Positions 22,255-32,326 are shown, numbered from the stretch's first letter. The stretch is DNA of 64,000 bases from DATKUK01 sp035530655 (GCA_035530655.1 DATKUK010000012.1:1-64000), one strand, 5' to 3'. Translations and numbers: made by a program. Notes: generated by a model from the sequence alone, not told the origin.

Positions 22255-25200
22255 ATGATGGCACAGCGACGACTTAACAAGAAGCTGGTGACAGGCCTGA
22301 CGGTTGGGCTGCTAGTCGTGGTGGCGGTAGGGGGCGTGGTGTTGATCGCCAGCCTTCCCCAAACCGATCCCACGCCCTACGTCAAGCAGGCGACCGACGC
22401 GTACCAAGCGAGTGACTTCGAGAAGGCGTACCGCGCGTACACTCAGGCCTGGAATGTTGCCCAGGACCCCCAGTGGTTGGTGGAGGCCGGGTACGCCGCC
22501 AAGCGCATGGGTAGCGCGCGAGACGCCCAGGGGGCGTGGCGGCGTGCCATCCGTGCCAACACCTCGATGCCCGAGCCCCGCAGGGCGATCGTCGAACTCC
22601 TGCTGGAGTTGAGCCAGCTTCCACTGAAGATCGGCCTGACTAGGTCGGCCGCGCCGAACGACTGCGCCGTGCTCTTCGAAGAGGGACGGGCCCTGCTGGC
22701 GCTCGATAGCGAGCGGGAGAGCCCACTGGGCCATTACGCCTGTGGCTGGGCCCTCAGTTACATGCGAGAGATCACGCTGAACGACACGCTCGAACCGGAT
22801 ACCGACAAGCTCCGGCAGGCCGAGCAGCGCGCGGCAGAGTCCGATGGTCTGATATCACCCACCTGGGCTTTGGCGGAGATGTATCTGAATCGGGCCGGCG
22901 AGCTGTCACCCGATGATCCGAACGTCGCGGAGGCCTTGGCCAGCCTTTATAGGCGACAGGGCGCTCACGCTCAGCAGCAGCGCGCCGACCAGGAGATCGT
23001 GGAACAACTCGAACAGCAAGCCAAGCAAGTCTACGAAGATCTGTTGAAACGGCACGAGCAGTTGGTCCAAGTGCACGTCAATTATGCGTACTTTCTGGCT
23101 GGACAGCGCCAGTCCGACGAAGCCTTGCAGCAAGCACGACGGGCCGTCGAACTAGGGCCCGACGACCCGGATGCGCATCTGTGTCTGGCCCGAGTGTATT
23201 GGGCTCGGCAAGACTACGACAAAGCCGAGCAGGCGTTCCTACACGGCAAGCAACTGGATCCGGACCGTTTCGACATCTATCTAAACCTGGGCAGGTATTA
23301 CCAAACCTATCTGGGTGATGTGGAGAAAGCTCTGACGCTTTATCGGGCGGCCCTGGACCGACCCATTGACCGAACCAGCTACCGCGCCAGCGTGGACCGA
23401 GCGCTACGTTTCATGCTGCTCGTGGAGATGGGCCAGGCGCTGGTGGCGCAGGCCGAGCGAGAACCCGGAGATCGCAATGCTTTTTTGGCGTCGGCCCAGC
23501 AGAAGCACGACGAAGCCATTGCTGAATACCGCGAGACCTACTTGACCGATAGCCTGCAAGGGGCGATCTACCGCGCCAGCGGTCGCCTGCCTGAGGCGAT
23601 CCTCTTTCTTGAGAAAGTGGATCGAGTGGTCTCGCCTCAAAATGATATCAGGACGTATGCCAGTAACAAAGGCGTCTTGGCCGACCTCTACCTCAAAACC
23701 AACAAGCCCGGCCTGGCGGAAACGCAGATGCAGGCGGTGCTCGAGGCGATTCCTGGCAACCTCGGTGCGGTGCTGACGTTGGGTGTCATCTATAACCGAA
23801 TGAACCAGCCGGAACAGGCCCTGCACTACGCGGACATGGTGCTGAACGCCGATTCGGACAATCGCCAGGCTTTGATGACCAAGATTGAGGCCTACCGTCA
23901 GCTAGGCCAGACCGAGAAGATCGAACCGTTACGGAAGAAGTTAGGCGGACAGACGGCAGAGGAGAAGACGCGCCTGGCAATGGTATTCATGCTCGAAGAC
24001 GAGTTCGAGCAAGCCGAGAAGGAGCTGCTAGGGGTGTTGGCGGACGACCCTGCGTATGTGCCGGCACTGCGCATTCTCCTGCCGCGGTACGTATCGACGG
24101 GGCAACAAGGAAAAGCTGAGCAGCTCTACAAGGCAGCACGCGCTGCCAAGCCCGACAGCCCTCAGATCGCGGCGCTTCAGTTGCTGGTCACCACAGCCGA
24201 CGATGAGGCGCAACGCGTCGAGCAAATCGAACGTTTCCTTAAGAATATGTCCGATCCGCTTGCCCGCGCGATGTCACTGGCTCTGTTCTACGTGGGCACA
24301 GGTGAGACGGACAAAGCGGCGGAGCAGTATGACGCAGCCGAACAACTCAGCGCGGATAACCGATCTGTCATCGATGGGCAATTCCGCCTCGCTCTACGGA
24401 TGAAGGACTGGCAAAAGGCGCAGCGCTATGTCGGACGTGCCCGGGAACTCAACCTCGATGGGGCCAGCGGTGGGTTCTTCGAAGGAACCGTACATCTGGC
24501 CCAGGCCGCCCAGGCCCGTAGCGAGGGCAACGTCGAAGAGGCCAACAGGCATCTGGCGCTGGCCGTCGACGCGCTGGAGAGCGCGCTGCGCACCTTCCCA
24601 TCGGACGTCAGCGGCCACATTCAGCTTGGCACGGCCTATTCGAGCTTGGGGCGGTACGACGAGGCCGTTACGGCCTATCGCCGTGCGGTGGCTCTCAACC
24701 CCAACAGCGGGCAAGCCCATCGGTTGCTCGCCCAGTTGCTTACGCTAACGGGTCAGTCCGACATGGCGCAGGAGCATTTGACGGCGGCAATTCGACTGCT
24801 GCCTAACGATCCGTGGGTGCGGCAGCAGAGGCAGAACATACTGGAAGAGCAGAACCCGCAGCAAGCCATCGAGGGCCGGGAGCGGCGACGGCAAGACGAT
24901 CCCGCTGACGTGGCGAATCTCAGACGTTTGGCGGCACTCTATCAGAAGCTGGGGCGGAACGACGAGGCCGAACAGCGTTACCGCGAAGCATTGGAGACGG
25001 CCCCCCAGGACCTGGCGCTGGCCTGGGAGATCTCGGAGTTCTACCGCCAAACAGACCGGCCGCAACGCGCCGAAGAGGTCTTGAAGCAACTCGTCCGAGA
25101 TGTGGAGCAAGACCAGAAGGTTACGGCCGAACTGGCGCTCGCCCGGCACTTCCGGCGGGTGGGCGACCTTGCGGAAGCGGAGAAGGCCTACAAGGTCGCT

Positions 25201-26856
25201 TTGACGCTGGATCCCACAGTCACCGTATGTGCCGAGATGGCCGACTTCTACGTCGCGACCCAACAGATCCCGGAAAGCATCAAGTGGTTGGAGCGCGCCC
25301 TGGAAGCCGCCCGGCAGGAAAGCAAGCCCCTTCAGCAACGAGATGTTCACCGTCAACTTGTCGATTTGCTGTTGGCTACATATCAACGCGAGCAAGCGGA
25401 AACGCAACTCGATCAGTACCTACAGGATTACCCCGACGATGCCTGGGCCTATATCCTCATGGGTCGTTTGCGCAACCTCCAGAATCGGATAGACGAGGCC
25501 GTCCAGGCCTACACGCGCGCCATCGAGTTGGATCCGGATAGCGCCCTGGCCCATTTCCAACTGGGTGCGCTTCACTATACCCTCGGTAACCTATCCGAGG
25601 CGATCGATCAACTGCGAGCAGCGAAGAATATTGACTCGACCGGGTTCGGCTACGCCCATCGCATTCTGCTGGCCGAGTGCTACCGTGTCAGCGGGCAGAT
25701 CGAACTGGGTATTAACGAGATGCGCTCCATTCTGGAGGCCGACCCGGACGCGACCCGAGTCGTCTCGGCGCTGGTCAAGCTGCTTGGCGCAAGCAAACGC
25801 TACGAAGAGCTGGAGACGTTGTTGCGCGAGTACATGGGGCGTCAGCCGGACGACGGCAGCTGGCCGCTGACGCTGGGAACGATGGCCGAGAACCAGGGCG
25901 ACTTCGTCAAGGCGCAGATAGCCTACATGCAGGCTATGCAAATAAGCAACTTTGATCCGGTTGGCGTGGAAGCCATGTTGAGGCTTCTGACGCGCGCCGG
26001 GCGCCATGAGAAAGTGATTGAGGTCGTGGAGAATGTCATCCCCGCAGACAGGCAAACGCCTTTGACGGACATGCGGGTAGCCGCCGCACTCCATCATATG
26101 GGCCGCGAAGAGGAAGCCGTTCAGCGCTATAGTAAGGCTATCGAAGGTGCGGTCGGGGCCGCAACGCAGTTGACCAACGTTGTCGGGAGCATGGCGCAAA
26201 CGCTGGGCCTCGAACGCACGATAGACATGCTGGAAAAGAGGGCCGGCGGCGCTCCGGATAATACCGACATGCAATACGTACTGGCCGTATGCCTCTCCCA
26301 GGCCGGGCAGCGAAGCCGAGCCATCAACATGCTGGAGGGACTGGCCGCCAAGACCAGCGACCCAAGGCGAAAGGTGGACTGCCTCATGCAGTTAGCCGGA
26401 GCCCAACACATGGAGAGGCGACTGGAGGAAGCGGCCGCTGCCTACACAGAAGTGCTCCGCGTCGACCCCAAGACGCGCTATGCACTAAACAACCTGGCGT
26501 ACCTGCTGGCCGAGGATCTCGGTCGGCCCGCCGAGGCGATGAGGTACGCCGAGCGAGCGTTCCAATTGGCCCGCGAGGACGCCAACGTCATCGATACGCT
26601 GGGCTGGGTGGAGTGCCTGAACGGCCAGTATGACGCGGCCATCGGGACGTTGCGGTCGGCCTTGGCGATCGATCCGGACATGGTGGCGGCTGTATTCCAC
26701 CTTGGTGAGGCCTACAGGCGCAGCGGGAACCTACCCTTGGCCGAACAGTACCTCCAGAAGGCGCTCGAACTCGCCGAGGCCACCGACGATGTGTATCATT
26801 ACCTTGAGGGCATCCGCGAATCGCTTGCGAAACTGCCACAGCCTTCAGGCCGATAA
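22255..26856 (+). CDS. Very large membrane-anchored TPR-repeat protein of the EPS/exosortase operon
   Basis: The 1533-aa protein has one N-terminal transmembrane helix (LVTGLTVGLLVVVAVGGVVL) and then almost only tetratricopeptide repeats to the C-terminus. Examples are AYRAYTQAW, DEALQQARRAVELGPDDPDA, DEAVTAYRRAVALNPNSGQA and ALAIDPDMVAAVFHLGEAYR. Long TPR proteins of the PrsT/PEP-CTERM-system type occur beside exosortases and EPS genes and are thought to scaffold envelope complexes. Nothing suggests an enzymatic domain. It lies 40 bp after the EpsI gene and 24 bp before the tyrosine kinase gene. ATG 22255 and 22258 are both in frame behind GGCGG. Confidence 0.88.
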   Translation: MMAQRRLNKKLVTGLTVGLLVVVAVGGVVLIASLPQTDPTPYVKQATDAYQASDFEKAYRAYTQAWNVAQDPQWLVEAGYAAKRMGSARDAQGAWRRAIRANTSMPEPRRAIVELLLELSQLPLKIGLTRSAAPNDCAVLFEEGRALLALDSERESPLGHYACGWALSYMREITLNDTLEPDTDKLRQAEQRAAESDGLISPTWALAEMYLNRAGELSPDDPNVAEALASLYRRQGAHAQQQRADQEIVEQLEQQAKQVYEDLLKRHEQLVQVHVNYAYFLAGQRQSDEALQQARRAVELGPDDPDAHLCLARVYWARQDYDKAEQAFLHGKQLDPDRFDIYLNLGRYYQTYLGDVEKALTLYRAALDRPIDRTSYRASVDRALRFMLLVEMGQALVAQAEREPGDRNAFLASAQQKHDEAIAEYRETYLTDSLQGAIYRASGRLPEAILFLEKVDRVVSPQNDIRTYASNKGVLADLYLKTNKPGLAETQMQAVLEAIPGNLGAVLTLGVIYNRMNQPEQALHYADMVLNADSDNRQALMTKIEAYRQLGQTEKIEPLRKKLGGQTAEEKTRLAMVFMLEDEFEQAEKELLGVLADDPAYVPALRILLPRYVSTGQQGKAEQLYKAARAAKPDSPQIAALQLLVTTADDEAQRVEQIERFLKNMSDPLARAMSLALFYVGTGETDKAAEQYDAAEQLSADNRSVIDGQFRLALRMKDWQKAQRYVGRARELNLDGASGGFFEGTVHLAQAAQARSEGNVEEANRHLALAVDALESALRTFPSDVSGHIQLGTAYSSLGRYDEAVTAYRRAVALNPNSGQAHRLLAQLLTLTGQSDMAQEHLTAAIRLLPNDPWVRQQRQNILEEQNPQQAIEGRERRRQDDPADVANLRRLAALYQKLGRNDEAEQRYREALETAPQDLALAWEISEFYRQTDRPQRAEEVLKQLVRDVEQDQKVTAELALARHFRRVGDLAEAEKAYKVALTLDPTVTVCAEMADFYVATQQIPESIKWLERALEAARQESKPLQQRDVHRQLVDLLLATYQREQAETQLDQYLQDYPDDAWAYILMGRLRNLQNRIDEAVQAYTRAIELDPDSALAHFQLGALHYTLGNLSEAIDQLRAAKNIDSTGFGYAHRILLAECYRVSGQIELGINEMRSILEADPDATRVVSALVKLLGASKRYEELETLLREYMGRQPDDGSWPLTLGTMAENQGDFVKAQIAYMQAMQISNFDPVGVEAMLRLLTRAGRHEKVIEVVENVIPADRQTPLTDMRVAAALHHMGREEEAVQRYSKAIEGAVGAATQLTNVVGSMAQTLGLERTIDMLEKRAGGAPDNTDMQYVLAVCLSQAGQRSRAINMLEGLAAKTSDPRRKVDCLMQLAGAQHMERRLEEAAAAYTEVLRVDPKTRYALNNLAYLLAEDLGRPAEAMRYAERAFQLAREDANVIDTLGWVECLNGQYDAAIGTLRSALAIDPDMVAAVFHLGEAYRRSGNLPLAEQYLQKALELAEATDDVYHYLEGIRESLAKLPQPSGR

Positions 26857-26880
26857 TACTGGTAGCGATAGGAAAAGGTC

Positions 26881-29172
26881 ATGAGCACCCTCACCACCAG
26901 CACGGCGACAACCGGGTCGCTCACTACACAACCCGTGGACGCGTTCGCTCCCAGAGCCGCCGCGGGGATGTCCCCCGTCGATCTGCTGAAGATCATCCGG
27001 CGGCGCATCGTCTTGATCCTGATGGTGTGGTTGCCGTTCATCGGGCTGACGGTGGGCGGGACCTACTTGTGGGCTCGCTACTATCCCTCGTACCGCGCCG
27101 ACGCGTTCGTCCAGGTCGAGTCGCCGAACCCCACCCTGCCCTTCGATATTGCAGGGGCTCCAGCAACCCAGGATCTGATCGAACGCTATGTCCGAGACGA
27201 GACGGTGCGGCTCAAGAGCGAACAGATCCTCAGCGAAGCCATCAACGACCCCCTGCTTCGTGAGACGAAATGGTATGAGTCTTTCCAGGGCAACGTCGAC
27301 CAAGCCTTGATTGAGTTGGATGAGAACTTGGGGGTCGGCAGCGTCTATGGAAGCAGCTTCGTTCGCGTCTCTTTCGCCACCCATGAAAAAGATGGCTGTT
27401 ACAAGATCGTCAACGCCGTGGTGAATCAGTATTTCGACGAGATCGGCCGCACCTCTCAGAACCAGTTTCGCCAGCAGGTCAGTAGTTTCCAGCGGGAGGT
27501 GGAAGGTGTTCGCAGACTACTGACCGACAAGATCTCCGAGATCCGGGAGTTCCAGAAGCAGGCGGGCATTCCGGGTATGACCGAACGCGTCAATGCCGTG
27601 GGGCAGAGACTGATTCAGACGGTGATGGCCGTCGTCGAGGCACAGGAGGACAAGCTCACCGCCAAGGCCATCTACGACAGCTATACGGCGATGGGCCCTG
27701 GCAGCATGGCCATCTCGCCGGAGATCATGGCTATGGTGGAGTTTGACCCACGCATCGCCGGACAGCAGAACCGATTGCTCGCCCTTCAAGAGGAATTGGG
27801 CGTCCGCCAGGAAGACTTTGGGCAAGATCACCGCATTATCAAGGATCTGACCTCCCGCATCGCCCTGGTCTCAGAGGAACTTCAGCAGACCCGCCATCTG
27901 CGTGCGGAGGAAATGCAGAAGCAGCAGATCGAACAGGTCAGCCGTATGTATAGCGCTGCGCTGGAGAAGGAGGTCCGCCTCCGCGACGAACTCGCCGAGG
28001 CCCAGGCCCGTCAGCGAGAACTCGACGAGAACCTGGCCCGGTACGACGCGCTAAAGGAAGAGCAACGCATCGTTGAAGAAGAACTCCAGCGAGTGCAGCA
28101 ACACACGAGCGACCTGGAGATCGTCCTGAGGACGCAGCCCGGGCCCAGAATTACCCTTGCCGCCCGCGCCGTGCCCCCGCGCGAGCGCGCCAGTCCCCGA
28201 TGGAGCATGAACCTGGCGGCGGGCGTTCCTCTGGGGCTGGTGCTGGGCGTGGGGCTGGCCTTTCTGCTGGAGTTTCTCGACACGAGTGTGCGAACGCCAC
28301 GGGACGTCGCTCGACACACGTCGCTGCCTCTACTGGGCGTGGTACCCATCCTCGACGACGAGGAGGTCGCTATCGACGATATCGAGGTCGCGACCCGCAC
28401 CGCACCCAACTCGATGGTGGCTGAGTGTTTCCGGCAGATCCGGACCAACCTGTTTTTTGCCAGCCCCGCGGAGAACCAGAAAGCTCTGCTCGTCACAAGC
28501 CCCGGCCCCGAGGACGGAAAGACCGCCGTGGCCATCAACCTGGCGGTCACCATTGCCCAGAGCGGCCGACGCGTGCTCCTGGTGGATGCCAACTTCCGGC
28601 GACCCGCCCTGCAACGCGCGTTCACCAATGCCAAACACGAGGGGCTCAGCAACATCCTCATCGGGCAGCGGCAACTCCAGGATTTGGCCTCGCCGACCGG
28701 TCTGCCGCAGCTCGATGTGCTGACGGCCGGCCCGATCCCTCCCAATCCGGCCGAGCTTCTCAGCAGTCGCTATATGCGCGAGTTGCTCGCCCGCGCTCGT
28801 GAGACCTACGACCAGATCATCATCGACGCACCGCCCGTACTGTTGGTCAGCGATCCGCTTGTGTTGGCCAACATCCTGGACGGTACAATCATCATCTGCC
28901 GCGCCAAGAGCAACTCGCGCGGCGCGCTGCTGCGAACCCGCGACCAGCTCGATCAGGTCCGCGCACGAATCCTTGGTGTGGTACTCAACGCCGTGGCGAC
29001 GGCCCCGGGCGGCTACTACCGACGCCAGTACCGCGCCTTCTACGATTACCTCAGCGAGGGTAGCGAGCAGGTGCCTCAAGCGGCGCTGACGCCCGAGCAA
29101 CCCGATCAGAACGGCGAGGCACGTCGATCAAAGGACGATGCCGAGTCACCGCAAGACGATCGGTCGAGTTAG
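26881..29172 (+). CDS. Wzc-like polysaccharide copolymerase/bacterial tyrosine autokinase
   Basis: The 763-aa protein has a Wzz domain flanked by transmembrane helices (about residues 42-62 and 442-460), with a long periplasmic coiled coil between them and a PxxP-type segment before TM2. The cytoplasmic BY-kinase follows: Walker A SPGPEDGKTAVAINLA (around 540-555), Walker A' VLLVDANFRRP (around 565) and Walker B IIIDAPP (around 646). The C-terminal Tyr cluster YYRRQYRAFYDY (about 711-722) is the usual autophosphorylation site. It controls polymer length and export with the Wza-like protein at 18782. AGGAAAAGG precedes ATG 26881. Last gene of the operon. Confidence 0.93.
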   Translation: MSTLTTSTATTGSLTTQPVDAFAPRAAAGMSPVDLLKIIRRRIVLILMVWLPFIGLTVGGTYLWARYYPSYRADAFVQVESPNPTLPFDIAGAPATQDLIERYVRDETVRLKSEQILSEAINDPLLRETKWYESFQGNVDQALIELDENLGVGSVYGSSFVRVSFATHEKDGCYKIVNAVVNQYFDEIGRTSQNQFRQQVSSFQREVEGVRRLLTDKISEIREFQKQAGIPGMTERVNAVGQRLIQTVMAVVEAQEDKLTAKAIYDSYTAMGPGSMAISPEIMAMVEFDPRIAGQQNRLLALQEELGVRQEDFGQDHRIIKDLTSRIALVSEELQQTRHLRAEEMQKQQIEQVSRMYSAALEKEVRLRDELAEAQARQRELDENLARYDALKEEQRIVEEELQRVQQHTSDLEIVLRTQPGPRITLAARAVPPRERASPRWSMNLAAGVPLGLVLGVGLAFLLEFLDTSVRTPRDVARHTSLPLLGVVPILDDEEVAIDDIEVATRTAPNSMVAECFRQIRTNLFFASPAENQKALLVTSPGPEDGKTAVAINLAVTIAQSGRRVLLVDANFRRPALQRAFTNAKHEGLSNILIGQRQLQDLASPTGLPQLDVLTAGPIPPNPAELLSSRYMRELLARARETYDQIIIDAPPVLLVSDPLVLANILDGTIIICRAKSNSRGALLRTRDQLDQVRARILGVVLNAVATAPGGYYRRQYRAFYDYLSEGSEQVPQAALTPEQPDQNGEARRSKDDAESPQDDRSS

Positions 29173-29177
29173 CCCGA

Positions 29178-30794
29178 TCAGCGCGCGTCGGCGCCAGTCC
29201 ACGTGACTTGGTGGATGACCCCGGTTCTCCGCAGGGTGAATCGCGCCCCCGGCTTACGGCGCGCCGCTTCAGACAGCCAGTCGGGGACGTACGTCGGGTG
29301 GTCGGAACATACCCCCACAAAGCGCCCGCTGCGCAGCACCGAATCGATAGTCTGCCGGGTAATGACCGCCGGGCCATAGAAACAGTGGTCGGCAAACCCC
29401 TGCACCGTCACATGGCCGCTGATGCCGTCGACCTCCTGGAGGTACTTGAGGACCGGCAGGATGGTCGAATCGGCAATCAGCACGCCGTCCGGTTCAGCCG
29501 CCGTCAGCGCCTCGACGCCAAATTGCCTGGCCCCGTGATACCCCGTCTTCCAGGGCTGAAGGAAGTAGCGGTACCCATCGCGATACGGAATGGAGCGCCC
29601 GACCCCCAGGCTCACCGGCCAGTTGCGCGCCACACCCGGCAATAAGGCGTACACCGCGGCCGGCGCAATCGCTACGCACAGCGTCACCGGCACCCACCAC
29701 CGACGGGCGCCGAGCAGAAACCAGGTCGCTCCCAGACCGATGAAGACCGACAGAACGATGTAGAACGGCCAGAAGAACACCAACCAGTCGGGCACGTTGT
29801 AGCGGATCGCGAACAGCCCGAACGCGATCAACAGACCCGTTAGCAGGCGTCGCATCGCTTTCGGCAGGGCCGCGCGCCGCCTGGCCGTGATCAGACCTGC
29901 CACCGCCAGTAGTCCGATGGGAGTTGGGAAATTCAGCAGCAGGTATTCGGCACTGCGAATCAGGCCTCGCCCGCTCACACGCAGATTCAGCACGGCGTTG
30001 CCGTAGCCGCCACGGCCGCTGCCCCCCCCGAATAGTAACGATCGAAAAACGGCGGCAACCGAGTTCCCCGCCCAGAGTTGGCCGACCATCAGCCACAGCA
30101 TCGGACCGAAACCCACCAACCAGCAGAGCGCTGCAATCAGCCAGTGGCCGATCGGGCAGCGTCCCGCGCGGGTGCGGTAGATCAGAATCACGATGTATCC
30201 GATCGTCGGGAACACACACAGCATATGATTGGCCACATCCCAGCCGTTCAGCATGGCCAGCAGCGCCAACCATATGCCCTGCCCGCCCCTCATGTACGCC
30301 AGCAAAAGCAGCCACTCGGTTGTCATGCCGGCTGCGGCTGGTGCGTACACCTCGGCCACCGCCGCGTGCCACCAGAAGGTGTGGGATACAGCCAAGGCCG
30401 CCGCCCCGACGGCCGCGCCAGCCGATACGCCGGTTAGCCGCCGTATCAGCAACCAGCAATTCGCCACCGCCACGGCCGCACAGAGCGCCGAAAAAACATT
30501 CAGCCGCCACGCGGGCTCGCCTAGCGGTAGCTTCATCAGCAGTTGAGCCGGCAGATAGTAGCTCGGATGGCTTAGCGCCAGACCCAGCCAGCCGGCGACA
30601 TCGCCCCGCCACGCTCGCAGGATCGCCATGCCGCTGTCCTGCCAGACGACGTCGGGTGCGGCCGTCAGCCCATACAGGATCATGCACGCCGCCAGTACCG
30701 CCAGGTAACCCACGAGTGCGCCACGTGCGCCGTCTCGCCCACACGACTGAGCGTCGAAATCATGCGCAGTGGGCTCGCCAAGTCCTGCTGTCAT
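29178..30794 (-). CDS. Polytopic membrane protein, DUF2723 (protein O-mannosyltransferase-like)
   Basis: The 538-aa protein has about ten transmembrane helices. The DUF2723 signature lies at the N-terminus: DVVWQDSGMAILRAW, ALSHPSYYLPAQLLMKLPLG, WRLNVFSALCAAVAV and SHTFWWHAAVAEVYA. The acidic residue in the first loop (QDSG) corresponds to the GT-C active-site position. Family members are GT-C glycosyltransferase-like and use lipid-linked sugar; here it probably glycosylates a protein or glycan at the membrane. Its stop lies 6 bp from the convergent tyrosine-kinase stop. The gene upstream (30798) ends only 4 bp before its start, so they are probably one transcript. Confidence 0.8.
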   Translation of the reverse strand: MTAGLGEPTAHDFDAQSCGRDGARGALVGYLAVLAACMILYGLTAAPDVVWQDSGMAILRAWRGDVAGWLGLALSHPSYYLPAQLLMKLPLGEPAWRLNVFSALCAAVAVANCWLLIRRLTGVSAGAAVGAAALAVSHTFWWHAAVAEVYAPAAAGMTTEWLLLLAYMRGGQGIWLALLAMLNGWDVANHMLCVFPTIGYIVILIYRTRAGRCPIGHWLIAALCWLVGFGPMLWLMVGQLWAGNSVAAVFRSLLFGGGSGRGGYGNAVLNLRVSGRGLIRSAEYLLLNFPTPIGLLAVAGLITARRRAALPKAMRRLLTGLLIAFGLFAIRYNVPDWLVFFWPFYIVLSVFIGLGATWFLLGARRWWVPVTLCVAIAPAAVYALLPGVARNWPVSLGVGRSIPYRDGYRYFLQPWKTGYHGARQFGVEALTAAEPDGVLIADSTILPVLKYLQEVDGISGHVTVQGFADHCFYGPAVITRQTIDSVLRSGRFVGVCSDHPTYVPDWLSEAARRKPGARFTLRRTGVIHQVTWTGADAR

Positions 30795-30797
30795 CGG

Positions 30798-31331
30798 CTA
30801 ATCGCTCTCACCCGGCGAGGCGTCTATCACTGACTTGGGCGATCGCCATTTCTTGATGACCATCGCCATCGCCATTAGCACAAGCAGTGCAACGGGCGTG
30901 GCCCACACGCTGCTGGCCGGTTCGGCGACCGGGACGGTGACGTCGGCAATCTCGACCGGCTGGTACCCACCCTCGCCAAAACCGATTCGTACTGAGCGTT
31001 TCCCGCTGTCGGCCCCCCCACGTTGAACCGAGCACTGTAGGGTCAGGCTCTTACCGCCCTGGACGGCCGCCTCGTCAGCGATCGCCTGGGCGCGAAACAT
31101 TCCTTCTTCGCGTGGCCCTTCCGCCCGCCAGCCCGCCGGGGCCTGGTAGTTGTAGGTGTTGTGGACCGGTATCTCGACCGAACGGATCGGCGGCATGCCG
31201 TGATTGGTGATCGTCCAGGTGTACTGACGGGCCGAGATCTTCGTATCGACCGTGATCCGGCCGCCCGGCTCGTCGGCTCCAGCCGACACCCAGACGAATA
31301 TTGCTACGACCAACCACCCGAAGCGCCGCAT
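30798..31331 (-). CDS. Secreted single-pass membrane protein of unknown function
   Basis: The 177-aa product has a signal peptide (MRRFGWLVVAIFVWVSAGAD), a beta-rich extracytoplasmic domain (SARQYTWTITNHGMPPIRSV) and a C-terminal transmembrane helix (VWATPVALLVLMAMAMVI) followed by a basic tail, so it is type I in orientation. I do not recognise the domain. Because it sits directly upstream of the DUF2723 protein and downstream of sugar genes, it may belong to the same envelope-glycan pathway. The start at 31331 is chosen for the signal peptide; upstream frame to 31484 has no signal. Confidence 0.7.
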   Translation of the reverse strand: MRRFGWLVVAIFVWVSAGADEPGGRITVDTKISARQYTWTITNHGMPPIRSVEIPVHNTYNYQAPAGWRAEGPREEGMFRAQAIADEAAVQGGKSLTLQCSVQRGGADSGKRSVRIGFGEGGYQPVEIADVTVPVAEPASSVWATPVALLVLMAMAMVIKKWRSPKSVIDASPGESD

Positions 31332-31369
31332 GATTACGTCCCCGCCCGCCCCTGTGCCGCTTCTGTGGC

Positions 31370-32326
31370 TTATTCGCCGGACATGATCCGGCGCCGCCAA
31401 GCTACGTACTCGCGGACCCCGTCGGCCAGCGGCGTGCTCGGCTGGTAGCCCAGCTCCCGCCTCGCACGCGAGATGTCCGCCCACGTGGCCGGCACGTCTC
31501 CTGGTTGGGCCGGCAGACGCTCTATGGGTACCTGCTTGCCCATCGCTTGGCCCACCATCTCGATCATTTCAGTTAGCTGCACGGGCTGCCCGCTGCCCAG
31601 GTTGTAGATGCGATAGCCTTCGCAACGCTCCAGCGCCCGCATTAACCCGTCCACCGTGTCGCCCACATACGTATAGTCACGCTTGCTCGTGCCGTCGCCG
31701 TACATGGGTATCGGCTTGCCCGCTTCGATCAGACGAACGAATTTCGGAACCGCCAGATCGGGCCGACAGCGCGGGCCGTGGGCGGTAAAGATTCGGATGC
31801 AGGTGATATTCAGCCCGTACAACTTCCAGTACGTGTAGCACAACAGCTCGCCGGCACGTTTGGTGGCTGCGTAGGGCGAGATCGGCTCGTCCGTCCGGTC
31901 GTCCTCCTGGAAGGGGATCTTCTGATTCTCGCCGTACACGCTCGAGCTGCTGGCGAACACCACGCGCCCCACCCCGCAACGCCGCGCAAGCTCCAGCACG
32001 TTTACCGTTCCGCCGACGTTGATCGACTCGTAGAGTTGCGGGTCGGCCAGCGATGGCCGCACGCCCGCCCGCGCCGCCATATGGACGACCGCCTCGGGGG
32101 TCTCGCCTTCGAAGACCGATTCCAGCGCTTGCCTGTCCCGGACGTCGGCCTGATGGAACGCAAACGAGCCCTGCCGGCGCATGTCCTCCAGGTTCGTGCG
32201 CTTGATGGACGAGTCGTAGAAGTCATCCAGGTTGTCGACGACCGCCACGCGATGACCGTCGCGCAACATTCGCTCGACCAGATGCGATCCGATAAAGCCG
32301 GCCCCGCCGGTAACCAGGATGCGCAA
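31370..32326 (-). CDS. NAD-dependent sugar epimerase/dehydratase (extended SDR)
   Basis: The 318-aa enzyme starts with the Rossmann motif RILVTGGAGFIGSHL and continues with VVDNLDDFYD, VHMAARAGVRPSL, and VFASSSSVYGENQK (catalytic Ser). SPYAATKRAGELL (YxxxK) and NLGSGQPVQLTEMI follow. The pattern best fits UDP-glucuronate/UDP-glucose 4-epimerase-type enzymes (RAGVRPS is typical of UDP-GlcA 4-epimerases). It would convert a nucleotide sugar for surface glycan. The start is TTG 32326, which places the Rossmann motif at residue 2 and has GGGAGG 9 bases upstream; no better ATG exists. Confidence 0.88.
   Translation of the reverse strand: MRILVTGGAGFIGSHLVERMLRDGHRVAVVDNLDDFYDSSIKRTNLEDMRRQGSFAFHQADVRDRQALESVFEGETPEAVVHMAARAGVRPSLADPQLYESINVGGTVNVLELARRCGVGRVVFASSSSVYGENQKIPFQEDDRTDEPISPYAATKRAGELLCYTYWKLYGLNITCIRIFTAHGPRCRPDLAVPKFVRLIEAGKPIPMYGDGTSKRDYTYVGDTVDGLMRALERCEGYRIYNLGSGQPVQLTEMIEMVGQAMGKQVPIERLPAQPGDVPATWADISRARRELGYQPSTPLADGVREYVAWRRRIMSGE

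Noticed and set aside
29494..30744. 416-codon minus-strand frame overlapping the DUF2723 gene
   Set aside because: Arg/Gly-rich with no hydrophobic pattern, whereas the other frame has about ten transmembrane helices and a family signature.
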